The notes: a model not told the origin generated them from the letters alone. Shown: positions 8,340 through 19,993, numbered from the stretch's first letter. The stretch: 64,000 bases of DNA from Candidatus Kouleothrix ribensis (GCA_016722075.1 JADKGW010000002.1:496001-560000), one strand, 5' to 3'. Made by a program: numbers and translations.

Positions 8340-9107
8340 CTACCCCTGCGCAGCGCGCCAGGCCACCAGCTGCTTCACCCCGGCCAGATCCCACGGCGCA
8401 CCCAGCCCCAGGATGAAATGGGTGGCCCCGGCGGCTACATAGGCATCGAGCTTGCCAAGCTCGCTGGCATTCGGGCAGACGGTGCGCTCGATCGTAGCCG
8501 GGTCGCGGCCGATCTGGTTGCACCAGTCAGTCAGCACCGCATTCTTATGCGCCCACTGCTCGGGCGGGCCGAAGCTATTCCACATATCGGCATACTGTGC
8601 CGTAAGCTTGAGCGTCACCTTCTCGCCGCCGCCGCCGATCATGATCGGAATCTTGCGCATAGGCGGCGGGTTGAGCGTGCCCCAGCGCTCGACGATCAGC
8701 GGCAGGCTCGCACCCAGGTTCTTCAGCCGCCCTGGCGCCGTGCCGAACTCGTAACCATACTCGGTGTAGTCGCGCTCGAACCAGCCTGAGCCAATGCCGA
8801 AGATCAACCGGCCGGCGCTGATATGATCGACCGTGCGGGCCATGTCGGCCAGCAGGTTTGGGTTGCGGTAGCTGTTACAGGTGACCAGGCAGCCCACCTC
8901 GGCCCGGCTGGTGAGCGTGGCCATAGCCGTCAGCAGCGTCCAGCCCTCGAAGTGCGGGCCATCTTTCTGGCCATACAGCGGGTAGAAGTGATCCCAGTTC
9001 CAGATCGTGTCGACTCCCAGATCCTCGATGCGCCGTACTGCATCGGCAAACGCAGCATAGCTAGTGTGCTGCGGGTGCAGCTGCACACCAATCCGAACAT
9101 GAGTCAT
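8340..9107 (-). CDS. LLM class F420-dependent oxidoreductase
   Basis: A 255-residue TIM-barrel protein of the bacterial luciferase superfamily, F420-type. Seen: RIGVQLHPQ at the N-terminus, DTIWNWDHFYPLYG, EVGCLVTCNSYRNPNLLADMA and RLIFGIGSGWFERDYTEYGY, then IPIMIGGGGEKVTLKLTAQYADMWN. This order is typical of F420-linked reductases of unknown substrate. The family normally uses reduced F420 rather than FMNH2, which would imply that the host makes F420; no F420 gene is in this window. It is a single gene with convergent and same-strand neighbours. Confidence 0.9.
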   Translation of the reverse strand: MTHVRIGVQLHPQHTSYAAFADAVRRIEDLGVDTIWNWDHFYPLYGQKDGPHFEGWTLLTAMATLTSRAEVGCLVTCNSYRNPNLLADMARTVDHISAGRLIFGIGSGWFERDYTEYGYEFGTAPGRLKNLGASLPLIVERWGTLNPPPMRKIPIMIGGGGEKVTLKLTAQYADMWNSFGPPEQWAHKNAVLTDWCNQIGRDPATIERTVCPNASELGKLDAYVAAGATHFILGLGAPWDLAGVKQLVAWRAAQG

Positions 9108-9161
9108 GATTCTCGCTTTCTTCCAGGTGTAATCGTGTAACTACTATCATACTTCAGATTA

Positions 9162-9785
9162 TCAATCGGCGTGCGGCTGCGCAGCCGGCACAATCACCGA
9201 CCAGGCGCCGACCAGTGCGACGACCGCCAGCAGCAGGCCGGCCAGCCCCTGACCCAGATCGTAAGTATTCCGCAACAGCATCGGCACGAGCGCGCCAACC
9301 ATGCTGAACGCCGCCAGCTTCAGCCAGCGGCCCGGCGTCAGCTCAGCCTGGCGCCGCGCCAGCGCCGCCAGCCCACCGAAACAGGCCAGGCCGATGATCA
9401 TGCCCACCAGCGACTGAGCCGGCCCACCCTGATCCATGCCAACCCAGATCATCAGGCTGCTGAGCGCGCCGACCAGGCACAGGCCCAGCATCGCCGCCAG
9501 CATCACAATGCGCTGGCCGGCGCCGAGCGCCGTCCGCACCGGCGCATCACGCATGATCACGCGCTCGCGCTCGCCGCGATCACGCCGCAGCTGCACGCGC
9601 ACGCTCTGCGCGCCGGCGAGAAAGGCGGCGCAGCGCTCGCAGCGCGCCAGGTGCTCGATGATCGTCTCGCGGCTGGCCGAGCTGACCTCGCCTTCCAGGT
9701 ACAGCGGCAGCAGATCTTGCACGAGTGCGCAGCTGCCGTACTCTTGGTACGCAAATGTGGTAGTGGTTGATTCGTATGCTGTCAT
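9162..9785 (-). CDS. Anti-sigma factor with zf-HC2 domain and membrane helices
   Basis: A 207-residue protein. The N-terminal zf-HC2/ZAS domain has Cys in SCALVQDLLPLYLEGEVS and the HxxxCxxC signature in EHLARCERC. About four hydrophobic helices follow (for example RIVMLAAMLGLCLVGALSSL and LVGMIIGLACFGGLAAL). In this family the N-terminus holds the cognate ECF sigma factor at the membrane. The ATG at 9785 is chosen over an upstream TTG because GAAGAAG sits at the proper distance. The sigma gene lies 180 bases upstream on the same strand, with the 114-bp palindromic element between them. Confidence 0.85.
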   Translation of the reverse strand: MTAYESTTTTFAYQEYGSCALVQDLLPLYLEGEVSSASRETIIEHLARCERCAAFLAGAQSVRVQLRRDRGERERVIMRDAPVRTALGAGQRIVMLAAMLGLCLVGALSSLMIWVGMDQGGPAQSLVGMIIGLACFGGLAALARRQAELTPGRWLKLAAFSMVGALVPMLLRNTYDLGQGLAGLLLAVVALVGAWSVIVPAAQPHAD

Positions 9786-9849
9786 TGCTGGTTCTTCTTC
9801 TATCAATCACACGGCTTACGTGGTTGGCGGTTTTGCCTGCGGCAGCTAT

Positions 9850-9963
9850 GGTACGCTCCTATCTTCGTGTGCGCCGATTGTGGCGCTCCGCGCCACAATC
9901 GGCGTACCTTAATCGAAACGTACCGCTCTTCTGCAGGCTACAAACGCCGACTGGGTAGGTCCT
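9850..9963 (-). repeat. 114-bp nested palindromic element, copy A
   Basis: Outer arms GGTACG (9850-9855) and CGTACC (9919-9924) enclose a perfect 15-bp stem (9872-9886 with 9890-9904) capped by a three-base loop. A tail ends in GTCCT at 9963, one base from the sigma-factor stop codon. Copy B at 16981-17094 has exactly the same length, aligns base for base through ACGTACCGCTCT (index 69 in both), and keeps the same stem-loop logic although the stem sequence differs. That compensatory pattern points to a conserved RNA or DNA structure. Confidence 0.75.
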
Positions 9964-9964
9964 G

Positions 9965-10522
9965 TCAATCACGGGTATCGAAGGCGGCGTAGGCCGCCCG
10001 AAAAGCCGCCCGCGCGCGAAACAGGTTGATCTTTACCGCCGCGAGGCTGGCGCCAAGCACGTCGGCGATCTCGGCGTAGGCCAGGCCCTCGTCGTCGCGT
10101 AGCAGCAAGATCGTTCGCTGGCGCTCGGGCAATTGGGCCAGCGCCAGGCCGATCAGGCCGCGCTGCTCGGTGGCGGCGTAGGCGCGCACCGGATCGGCGT
10201 AGGCCGTGCGGTCGGGGATGGCGAGTAGCTCATCGGTGTCGATGCGAGTGGCGCTCGGCCGCCGCAGGCTGTCGAGGTAGGTGTTACGCGCGATGCGAAA
10301 TAGCCAGGTCGCTACCGAGCACTCGCCACGAAACGTCAGCAGCCCGGCGCAGGCCTTAATAAACGTCTCCTGGGCCAGCTCCTCGGCGGTGTCGGCCGAG
10401 CCGCTGAGCTGGTAGAGGTAATTCAGCAGTGGGCCACGATAGCGCCGGTACAGCTCATCGAGCGCATACATGGGCTGGGATGCCGCGGCCACCGGCAGCG
10501 CCTGAGATGGGGGTTCGCTCAT
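9965..10522 (-). CDS. ECF-family RNA polymerase sigma factor
   Basis: A 185-residue sigma-70 protein. Region 2 holds LYRRYRGPLLNYLYQLSGS, TAEELAQETFIKA and WLFRIARNTYLDSLRR. Region 4 holds LAQLPERQRTILLLRDDEGL followed by the helix-turn-helix AYAEIADVLGASLAAVKINL. Regions 1 and 3 are absent, as expected for ECF sigmas. The anti-sigma gene follows on the same strand, so the pair should form a membrane-signal switch. The 258 bases upstream (10523-10780) show no gene and probably hold its promoter, which could not be assigned to a class. Confidence 0.93.
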   Translation of the reverse strand: MSEPPSQALPVAAASQPMYALDELYRRYRGPLLNYLYQLSGSADTAEELAQETFIKACAGLLTFRGECSVATWLFRIARNTYLDSLRRPSATRIDTDELLAIPDRTAYADPVRAYAATEQRGLIGLALAQLPERQRTILLLRDDEGLAYAEIADVLGASLAAVKINLFRARAAFRAAYAAFDTRD

Positions 10523-10780
10523 TAGTGCCTCGCTGGCGTCATACTCTTAAAAGGACTGACGCAAGCACCCCGCAAAAAGTTACAGCCGCGCCCGATTGCG
10601 CCAGGCGCGATCCGCAGCGGCGGCCGGGCGATCTGAGCGCTCGTGGGCTGGCGTGCCTGCGCCAACGCCGGCCGCACGGCCGGCACGCCATAGATCGGCA
10701 GCGTTCACCACGACGCGCACGAAGCCGGGCAAGGCACCACGCCCACCCTGGCGCGCGTCGTAGTTCGATCTCACTGCTGC

Positions 10781-13570
<2,790 letters not shown>

Positions 13571-13640
13571 GCGTAGCTCCTAGAATGCGTTATGAGGTTT
13601 GAATGATGTGTGGTGAGTGTTGCGCTGGCCTGCCGAGCGC

Positions 13641-14087
13641 TTAACGCTTCACTCCCAGCGACACGCCATACGCCGCGCGCGTATCCTTCCGCAGCATCCA
13701 CCACAACCCTACAAACGGCAGCAGCAGCGGCATGAAGAAGTAGCCAATGCCGTAGTTCGACCAGACCGTGGCGTACGGAAACGGCCGCCAGAGTACGTCG
13801 ATTGTACCGACGATCAGCACGCCAAATAGCTCGACCGCCAGCAGCGCCAGCGTGGCCCACCACCAGCGCGGCGAGCGCTGGCGCAGCCCGATGATAATGA
13901 AGATATACAGCAGGCCCACGAAGGTCGAAAGATGCGCCGGCACATAGGTCTTCACCTGCTGCTTGAACAGGTACTCCCACGACGAGCGGCCCAGCGCCGA
14001 GAAGGCCCACAGCCCATAGAAGAAACCCAGCACGTCCGACGCGCCGCGCGCGGCCTTTTGCGTTGTTGAGATCATCATATTCACCAC
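13641..14087 (-). CDS. Small polytopic membrane protein, unknown function
   Basis: A 148-residue protein with about four membrane helices: VLGFFYGLWAFSAL, LSTFVGLLYIFIIIGL, WWWATLALLAVELFGVLIVG and GIGYFFMPLLLPFVGLWWML. It has a short charged C-terminus. No family is recognised. A GTG at 14087 abuts the upstream TAA directly; ATG 14078 is an equally possible start. It sits between the GT-C-like gene and leuS on the same strand and is probably part of their operon. Conserved aromatic residues near the helix ends suggest an integral envelope protein, but no activity can be inferred. Confidence 0.7.
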   Translation of the reverse strand: MVNMMISTTQKAARGASDVLGFFYGLWAFSALGRSSWEYLFKQQVKTYVPAHLSTFVGLLYIFIIIGLRQRSPRWWWATLALLAVELFGVLIVGTIDVLWRPFPYATVWSNYGIGYFFMPLLLPFVGLWWMLRKDTRAAYGVSLGVKR

Positions 14088-16133
14088 TTAAAACGGCTCG
14101 ATCGGCGGCTTGCGCAGGGCCATGGCTTCGAGCCACACGCCGATCGTGAGCCAGCACACATACGCCGCCATCGCCAGCGCCACCAGCCTGGCGCTACGGC
14201 CACGCCGCCACAGCAGCGCCAGCCCGAGCGCGCCGGCCAGTGCGATCGCCCAGGCCGAGAACATCAGCCAGCGCGTGGTGATCGACGAGAGCGTCAGGAA
14301 CGGCAGCGCGCCCTGCGTGGCACTCACCAGCAGCGTGCCCCACAGCAGCGGCGGCACGATCGTGTAGCCGCGCTTGCCCCGGCCGAGCAGCAGCGCGCCC
14401 ACCAGCGCCAGCGGCACCGGAAAAAAGCCGTAGTGTGTAATCAGGCCGCCCTGCCAGAGCACCTGCAGGCTCGTCGAGCGCGGGATCGGCTCGCGGCCAG
14501 TGGCGCCATTCAGCCCGCCGGCTGCCACGCCGCCCACCTGATCGATCACCACCTCCATGAATGCGCTGTAGTAGCACAGCGCCACGAACGCAGCCATAAC
14601 CACGCCGACGATCGCCAGGGCGCGAATACTGCGGCGCTCGCCGGCAGCGCGCGCGCGCCACCACAGCAGCGGCACCAGCAGCAGGCCAAGCAGCGACGTG
14701 TTGATAAACAGCCCGATATGGCCCAGGAACACGCCGGCCAGCATGATCGCCAGCAGCAAGCCGGTGCGCGCGTCGTCGTAGTGCGGCCAGCGCAGCACCA
14801 GCAGCACCAGCAGCACGATCGAGAACCACTGCGCCGCCACCTGCGTCTCGAATGCGAACCAGCTGGTCATGAAGCCGGCGGCAGTCAGCGCGTAGATCGC
14901 GCCGGCCAGCAGCCCGATGCGCGCGCTTCCTGCGGCGCGCGCACCCAGCACATACAGCAGCAGCACCGTGCTGGCCTCGAATAGCCCGGTGGCAACCTCG
15001 AACACCGTACGGATGTGCAGGCCCGTGAGTGTGAGCGGGGCCAGCAGCACGTACAATCCGGGCGGGAATGGGAACGGCAGGCCCCGGTGCTTGGCCACCA
15101 CATAGAGCTCACCGGCAATTGCCGCGTTGTAACGGTTGACATGCAGCTGGATATCGCCGCGCATCGACTCGGGGTATAGCCGCGCGCCATACTTGAGCGC
15201 GAAGCTGATCGTGACCAGCAGCAGCAGCCAGCGCAGCATGCGTGGCGGCGGTGTGGCGCCCAGCCAGGCCAGCAGCGGTGGCGCCAGCCATGCGCCGGCG
15301 GCACTGATCAGCACGCACAGTAGCCCGGCCTGGATCGACCACAGGCTACCAAAGGCCAGCCGTGGCCCGTCGATCAGCAGGAGCAGCGGCACCAGCAGCG
15401 CCAGCGGACCAAGCAGCCACAGCGCCTCGCGTGGTGCGAAGCCCATGATCCGCAGCGCCAGCCACAGCAGCACCAGCGCCAGCGGCCAGGCCAGCATGGC
15501 CGCGCCCGGCACCACCAGCCCGCCGGGCTGCACACTCGCCACCCGCACCAGCTGGCCCAATGCAAAGCCCAGCTCGCGCCGATCGCCCGGCTGCTGCCAG
15601 GGCGCAGTCGTTAGCGCCACCCGCAGCACGCCATCGATCGATGTACCCGGCGGCACATACACCAGGTAGCGCGCCGCCTCGCGCCGCAGTGCGATCGGCA
15701 CGGTCGCGCCGTCGGGCAGGCGCAACGCGAGCGTTGCCGGCGCGCCTGGCTGCCACTGGCCCTGGTGCGACACAATATCGAGCGACAGCAGTGTAGCGCG
15801 CAGGCCGATGCCCGGCAGCGTGATGCGCGACTCGGCCCGCGACCAGCGGAAGCTGTCGTCGCCCAGCACCTCGGGGTCGTTAAAGCCACTCAGGAACGGC
15901 AGGTCGCTCTGTGGGCCGCGATCCTTGCCGGCCTTGAACGCGTAGCTGAACGGCAGCTGGCCCAGCAGCACCAGCAGCACGGCACAGGCGCCCACCAGCA
16001 GGCCCAGCCGCCAGTCGAGCAGTGCGGCGGCGTAGTGCCAGGCTGCCCGTGCCAGCGCCATGGCGGCGCCCCACGCGGCGTGCAAGCGCGGCAACGCCCG
16101 AGCTTTATCGGCTGGTTGGGCCTCAGAGGGCAC
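14088..16133 (-). CDS. Large polytopic membrane protein, GT-C glycosyltransferase-like
   Basis: A 681-residue protein. After an N-terminal anchor (LLVGACAVLLVLLGQLPFSYAFKAG, about 46-70) comes an extracytoplasmic beta-rich insert (about 70-205), then roughly a dozen helices. The loop SFALKYGARLYPESMRGDIQLHVNRYNAAIAG, read in two parts, resembles the first periplasmic loop of GT-C enzymes, where an acidic residue binds the lipid-linked sugar donor. KHRGLPFPFPPGLYVLLAPL is another family-like segment. Transfer of a sugar to lipid or protein at the membrane is therefore an inference. The GTG start lies three bases after the methyltransferase stop, indicating tight coupling. Confidence 0.7.
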   Translation of the reverse strand: MPSEAQPADKARALPRLHAAWGAAMALARAAWHYAAALLDWRLGLLVGACAVLLVLLGQLPFSYAFKAGKDRGPQSDLPFLSGFNDPEVLGDDSFRWSRAESRITLPGIGLRATLLSLDIVSHQGQWQPGAPATLALRLPDGATVPIALRREAARYLVYVPPGTSIDGVLRVALTTAPWQQPGDRRELGFALGQLVRVASVQPGGLVVPGAAMLAWPLALVLLWLALRIMGFAPREALWLLGPLALLVPLLLLIDGPRLAFGSLWSIQAGLLCVLISAAGAWLAPPLLAWLGATPPPRMLRWLLLLVTISFALKYGARLYPESMRGDIQLHVNRYNAAIAGELYVVAKHRGLPFPFPPGLYVLLAPLTLTGLHIRTVFEVATGLFEASTVLLLYVLGARAAGSARIGLLAGAIYALTAAGFMTSWFAFETQVAAQWFSIVLLVLLVLRWPHYDDARTGLLLAIMLAGVFLGHIGLFINTSLLGLLLVPLLWWRARAAGERRSIRALAIVGVVMAAFVALCYYSAFMEVVIDQVGGVAAGGLNGATGREPIPRSTSLQVLWQGGLITHYGFFPVPLALVGALLLGRGKRGYTIVPPLLWGTLLVSATQGALPFLTLSSITTRWLMFSAWAIALAGALGLALLWRRGRSARLVALAMAAYVCWLTIGVWLEAMALRKPPIEPF

Positions 16134-16136
16134 TGT

Positions 16137-16925
16137 TCACCTCTTGTGTGCCAGGAAGATCACCCGGTGCGCCGCCGCGCCGGCCGGTGCGCCACCCGGC
16201 TCGAGCTGAGCAACCAGCGTCAGCCCGGCGCGCTCGAGCGCCGCCGCCACGTCATCGCCAGGCCACACCCGCTCGGTATGGGTCTCTTCGCCACGCCACC
16301 AGCGATCGATCTCGCGAACAAACCAGACGATCCGGCCGGTGCCAAGGCGCGCGCCACGATCGTAGCTCAGCCGATTGTACACCAGCAGCGCCGGGCTGTC
16401 GTAGGTCACCAAATCACACTCGTCGTGGGCCAGAAACACTGCCTCGGTGTTCAGATCGAAGATCCACCAGCCACCCGGCCGCAGCGCCGCCGCCACGCCG
16501 CCAAACACCCGATCCAGGTCGCCGTCGGCCGTCAGGTAGTTCAGGCTATCGTAGAAGCTCACGGCGAGATCGAAGCGGGAAGCGCGCAGCGCGAGCCAGG
16601 CAGCGCGCGCAGGATCTGGCGCTTCCTGGGGCCTGCGCGGTTCTAGCTCACGAATATCGCACTCGGCGAACTCGATCGCCAGCCCGGCATCGCGCGCCTT
16701 GCCGCGGGCGATCTCGAGCACTGCATGCGAGCGATCGACGCCCACTACCGCACAGCCGGCCCGCGCGAACACTAGCGCGGCCTCACCGGTGCCGCAGGCC
16801 AGGTCGAGCACGCGCCTGGGCGGCTCGGCGCGCGCAGCCAGCCAGGCCAAAGCCCAGCCGGCCAGCTGCGCGCCGAGCCGGCCCTGGCCGATCGCATCGT
16901 ACACCGCCGCGTAAGACTCATACAT
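16137..16925 (-). CDS. Class I SAM-dependent methyltransferase
   Basis: A 262-residue Rossmann-fold methyltransferase. Motif I VLDLACGTG is at 39-47, the acidic end of strand 2 is VGVDRS, motif II-like FAECDIREL follows, then FDLAVSFYDSLNYL, and post-motif LRPGGWWIFDLNTEAVF. The substrate is unknown; the organisation resembles small-molecule or cell-envelope methyltransferases. It is the first gene after the T-box leader and copy B of the palindromic element, and should be the promoter-proximal gene of the leuS operon. Confidence 0.88.
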   Translation of the reverse strand: MYESYAAVYDAIGQGRLGAQLAGWALAWLAARAEPPRRVLDLACGTGEAALVFARAGCAVVGVDRSHAVLEIARGKARDAGLAIEFAECDIRELEPRRPQEAPDPARAAWLALRASRFDLAVSFYDSLNYLTADGDLDRVFGGVAAALRPGGWWIFDLNTEAVFLAHDECDLVTYDSPALLVYNRLSYDRGARLGTGRIVWFVREIDRWWRGEETHTERVWPGDDVAAALERAGLTLVAQLEPGGAPAGAAAHRVIFLAHKR

Positions 16926-16980
16926 AGAGCGTCTTGAGCTTTAAGGTTAGGGCGTACGCAGTTGGGTTGTTCCGCCGCAC

Positions 16981-17094
16981 GGTACGTGATGATCCGTGTG
17001 TAAGGGTTTGCCGCGCTCCGCGCGGTAAACCGCACACCGATAAAAAGTACGTACCGCTCTGCCGAAGGCTGCACGCGCCAGCCGCGTACGTCCT
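16981..17094 (-). repeat. 114-bp nested palindromic element, copy B
   Basis: Outer arms CGGTACGT (16980-16987) and ACGTACCG (17049-17056) are perfect complements. An inner stem 17006-17016 with 17020-17030 is capped by TCC. The tail ends in GTCCT at 17094. It has the same length and anchor positions as copy A (9850-9963). It lies between the T-box terminator and the methyltransferase start, so every read-through transcript would carry it. Confidence 0.75.
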
Positions 17095-17106
17095 AAAGTT
17101 ATAACT

Positions 17107-17141
17107 AAAAAAAGCCCCCGCCCCATGCCAGGGACGAAGGC
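17107..17141 (-). terminator. T-box terminator hairpin
   Basis: On the minus strand an 11-bp stem (arms 17131-17141 and 17114-17124, including G-U pairs), a six-base loop and seven T at 17107-17113. Its left arm overlaps the CUUCGUCCCU strand of the antiterminator, so the two folds are mutually exclusive. Confidence 0.9.
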
Positions 17142-17420
17142 ATCGCTTCGTGGTACCACCCTGCTTCGACGGCGCGCCACAGGCGGGCACCATCCTCGCA
17201 CTGCGCTGTAACGGGCGCACCCGAGGCCAACTACTTCGTACAGCTAAACGGTACACGCTAAGAACTAGTGATCGCGATCAATTTCTCAGGTGTACCATGT
17301 AACCCGGTACGTTCCCCGGCCCGGCGCTCATCCAGGCGAGTTCGGCGCTGGCACGGCCTCGCACCTACCGGCCGCTCGCTGAAAGATGCGCCTACTACTC
17401 CTAGACATGGCCTTCTGCTG
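17107..17420 (-). promoter_or_regulatory. Leucine T-box riboswitch leader of the leuS operon
   Basis: Read on the minus strand. Stem I opens with the loop-E strand AGUAGGCGC, which pairs with GCGCC just before GAA and the specifier CUC (Leu), followed by the expected purine G. The distal loop reads AGCGAGCGGCCGGUAGGUGC. The 3' part has AGGG-UGGUACC-ACGAAG-CGAUGC-CUUCGU-CCCU: helix A1, the T-box bulge whose UGGU pairs with an ACCA tRNA end, helix A2 and its loop. tRNA-Leu has A73, matching UGGU. Binding of uncharged tRNA-Leu would favour the antiterminator and expression of the methyltransferase-GT-membrane protein-leuS operon. Specifier assignment is by analogy with glyQS and other leaders. 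Confidence 0.9.
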
Positions 17421-17426
17421 CGCGAT

Positions 17427-17455
17427 AGTATACCATAAAAGTATAGCCGCCACAA
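17427..17455 (-). promoter_or_regulatory. Promoter of the T-box/leuS operon
   Basis: TTGTGG (17450-17455), 17-base spacer, TATACT (17427-17432) on the minus strand. This places the start near 17420, just before stem I. It is divergent from the nitroreductase promoter. Confidence 0.75.
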
Positions 17456-17494
17456 AGTAGCCTCAACCCGGCATAGAACAGATATGGCGAAAAA

Positions 17495-17523
17495 TTGACA
17501 ACCTTGATTTACAATGTTATTAA
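17495..17523 (+). promoter_or_regulatory. Promoter of the nitroreductase gene
   Basis: Consensus -35 TTGACA (17495-17500), 17-base spacer, TATTAA (17518-17523). The start would be near 17530, only some 24 bases before ATG 17554. Confidence 0.6.
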
Positions 17524-17553
17524 TACTCATGGAACATGCAAATGAGGAAAGCT

Positions 17554-18381
17554 ATGCAACCGCCAACCCGTGCCGACGCCCTCCGCCAGCGGTATGGCGA
17601 TCACGACCAGCCGGAGCCACTCGCCTGGAGCGAGGCGCTCGAGCTGCTGCTGAGTCATCGCTCGGTGCGCGCCTACACGCCCGAGCCGCTACCGGCCGGG
17701 GTGCTGCCCGCGCTGGTGGCCGCCGCGCAATCGGCAGCCACGTCATCGAACTTACAGGCATGGAGCGTGGTAGCCGTAGAAGATCTTGAGCGCAAGGCCC
17801 GCCTCGCGCGGCTGGCCGGCGATCAGGCGCAGATCCGCGAGTGCCCGCTATTCCTGGTATGGCTGGCAGATCTCGCGCGCCTGGCGCGGGTCGCAGCACA
17901 GCGCGATCTACCGCATGCCGCGCTAGATTTCACCGAGATGTTTTTGCTGGCTGCGATCGATGCTACGCTGGCGGCGCAGAATGCGGTGGTGGCGGCAGAG
18001 GCGCTCGGGCTTGGAACCGTCTATATCGGCGGGATTCGCAACCACCCGCTCGAGGTCGCGGCCGAGCTGCACCTACCGCCACGAACCTTCCCCATATTCG
18101 GGCTGTGCGTTGGCTGGCCCGACCCGGAGCGGCCGGCGATACCCAAGCCGCGCCTGCCGCAAGCGGCTGTGTTGCACCGCGAAATCTACACGGCCGAGCA
18201 AGCCGACGCGGCCGTGGAGCACTACAACCAGACGATGGCCGCATTCTACCAGCAGCAGCGCATGCAGGTACGTGGCGACTGGGCCCAGCACTCGGTGCAG
18301 CGGGTAAGCGGCCCGCAGTCGCTCTCGGGGCGCCACACGCTACGCCAGGCGCTCGAGCAGCTTGGGTTCGAGCTACAGTGA
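17554..18381 (+). CDS. NfsA-type NADPH-dependent flavin oxidoreductase/nitroreductase
   Basis: A 275-residue nitroreductase-fold protein. FMN-binding signatures include LSHRSVRAYTPEPLP near the N-terminus, SAATSSNLQAWSVVAVED, the central AALDFTEMFLLAAIDATLAAQNAVVAAEALGLG (seen in parts), and VYIGGIRNHP then IFGLCVGWPD. The C-terminal extension with HYNQTMAAFYQQQ and TLRQALEQLGFELQ is typical of NfsA/FRP rather than NfsB enzymes. It probably reduces quinones, flavins or nitro compounds with NADPH. ATG 17554 is chosen because GAGGA precedes it; an in-frame ATG at 17536 lacks a site. It has its own promoter. Confidence 0.88.
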   Translation: MQPPTRADALRQRYGDHDQPEPLAWSEALELLLSHRSVRAYTPEPLPAGVLPALVAAAQSAATSSNLQAWSVVAVEDLERKARLARLAGDQAQIRECPLFLVWLADLARLARVAAQRDLPHAALDFTEMFLLAAIDATLAAQNAVVAAEALGLGTVYIGGIRNHPLEVAAELHLPPRTFPIFGLCVGWPDPERPAIPKPRLPQAAVLHREIYTAEQADAAVEHYNQTMAAFYQQQRMQVRGDWAQHSVQRVSGPQSLSGRHTLRQALEQLGFELQ

Positions 18382-18427
18382 TAACCCGGCATGTGCTGGC
18401 GGTTACGGCCAGCACATGCCGCCTGGC

Positions 18428-19993
18428 CTAGCCGCGCACCAGCAGGCTCTTGCCGGTCATCTGCGCGGCGCGCGCTACCCCCAACATATCTAGCAGCGTC
18501 GGCGCCACATCCGACAGGCGCCCACCCGCGCGCAGCGTCGCGCCGTCGAGGCCGATGCCAGGCGCAGCCACCAGGATGCACGGCACCGGGTTGGTGGTAT
18601 GCGCGGTGTGTGGCCCGCCGGTTGCCGGGTCGATCAGCAGCTCAGCGTTGCCGTGGTCGGCCGTGATCAGGGCGGCGCCACCGGCCGCAACCACCGCATC
18701 GACCACCGCGCCAATGCAGGTATCGACTGTTTCAACCGCCTTGACCACCGCCGGGATCACGCCGGTATGGCCAACCATATCGGCATTCGCGAAGTTGACG
18801 ATAATGAAATCGTAGGTGCCCTGCTCAATTGCCTTCAGCAGGCCGTCGCGGATGCCATAGGCGCTCATCTCGGGCTTGAGATCGTAGGTGGCAACCTCTT
18901 TCGGCGACTGCACCAGCAATCGCTCTTCGCCGGGGAACGGCTCTTCGCGGCCGCCGTTGAAGAAGAAGGTCACATGCGCGTACTTCTCGGTCTCGGCCAC
19001 GTGTAGCTGTTTGAGCCCGGCGCTGCTGATCACCTGGGCGATCGGCACCTCGACATCGGCATTCTCGAAGGCAATCTGCACCGGCAGGCCCTTCTCATAC
19101 TCGGTCATGGTCACGTACAGCAGGTCGTGCAGCGCGTCGCGCGCGAAGCCGTCGAAGTCGTGCAGCACAAACGCGCGCGTGATCTGGCGTACGCGGTCGG
19201 CGCGAAAGTTGAAGCAGACGATCGAATCGCCGGCCTGGATCGTCGCCAGCGGCTGCCCGCCCGCAACCACCACCGCCGGCTTGATGAACTCGTCGGTCAC
19301 ACCTTCGTCGTACGACTGCTGGATCGCCGCCTGTGCGGCGGGCGCCGGCCGGCCCACACCGGCGGTCAGCGCGTCGTAGGCCAGCTTGGTGCGCTCCCAG
19401 CGCCGGTCGCGATCCATGGCATAGTAGCGGCCGATCACGGTGGCGACGCGCCCGACGCCCAGCGAGGCCATATAGCTCTCAAGATCGCGCAGGTAGCCGA
19501 TCCCGCTCTGCGGCATGGTGTCGCGGCCATCGGTGAACGCGTGAACATACACCTCGGCCAGGCCGTGGCGCTTGGCCAGCTCGAGCAGCGCTTTCTCGTG
19601 GTTCATGTGGCTGTGGACGCCACCGGTGCCGAGCAGGCCGATGATATGCAGCCGCGTACCACGCGATTTCACATGCTCGATCGCGTTATTCAGCGCGTCG
19701 TTCTCGAAGAAGCTGCCGTCGCCGATGCTGTCGTCGATCAGGGTGATATCCTGCATCACCACAAAGCCGGCACCCAGGTTCAGGTGGCCAACCTCAGAGT
19801 TACCCATCTGGCCGGGCGGCAGGCCAACGTTCTTCTCGGCCGCGCCAAGCAGCGTCCATGGCCGGGTCGCACGCCAATGATCGATATTTGGCGTATTGGC
19901 CAGCTTGATGCCATTGCCCTCGACTTCATCGCGCTCGCCCCAGCCGTCCATGATCGCCAGCAGCAGCGGGCGCGGTCGATTATGTTGCGTCAC
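18428..19993 (-). CDS. gpmI: 2,3-bisphosphoglycerate-independent phosphoglycerate mutase
   Basis: A 521-residue glycolytic enzyme of the alkaline-phosphatase superfamily that interconverts 3- and 2-phosphoglycerate using two Mn ions. Seen: metal site LLLAIMDGWG, the phosphoserine loop QMGNSEVGHLNLGAG, GGVHSHMNH, VHAFTDGRDTMP, NFRADRVRQI, FFFNGGREEPFPGEER, NFANADMVGHTG and ITADHGNAE. The length matches the usual 505-540. The frame is open further upstream, but GTG 19993 is preferred: GGGGTGATG precedes it and MTQHNRPRPLLLAIMDGWG fits the family start. A TATAAT -10 box lies at 20054-20059. Confidence 0.96.
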   Translation of the reverse strand: MTQHNRPRPLLLAIMDGWGERDEVEGNGIKLANTPNIDHWRATRPWTLLGAAEKNVGLPPGQMGNSEVGHLNLGAGFVVMQDITLIDDSIGDGSFFENDALNNAIEHVKSRGTRLHIIGLLGTGGVHSHMNHEKALLELAKRHGLAEVYVHAFTDGRDTMPQSGIGYLRDLESYMASLGVGRVATVIGRYYAMDRDRRWERTKLAYDALTAGVGRPAPAAQAAIQQSYDEGVTDEFIKPAVVVAGGQPLATIQAGDSIVCFNFRADRVRQITRAFVLHDFDGFARDALHDLLYVTMTEYEKGLPVQIAFENADVEVPIAQVISSAGLKQLHVAETEKYAHVTFFFNGGREEPFPGEERLLVQSPKEVATYDLKPEMSAYGIRDGLLKAIEQGTYDFIIVNFANADMVGHTGVIPAVVKAVETVDTCIGAVVDAVVAAGGAALITADHGNAELLIDPATGGPHTAHTTNPVPCILVAAPGIGLDGATLRAGGRLSDVAPTLLDMLGVARAAQMTGKSLLVRG

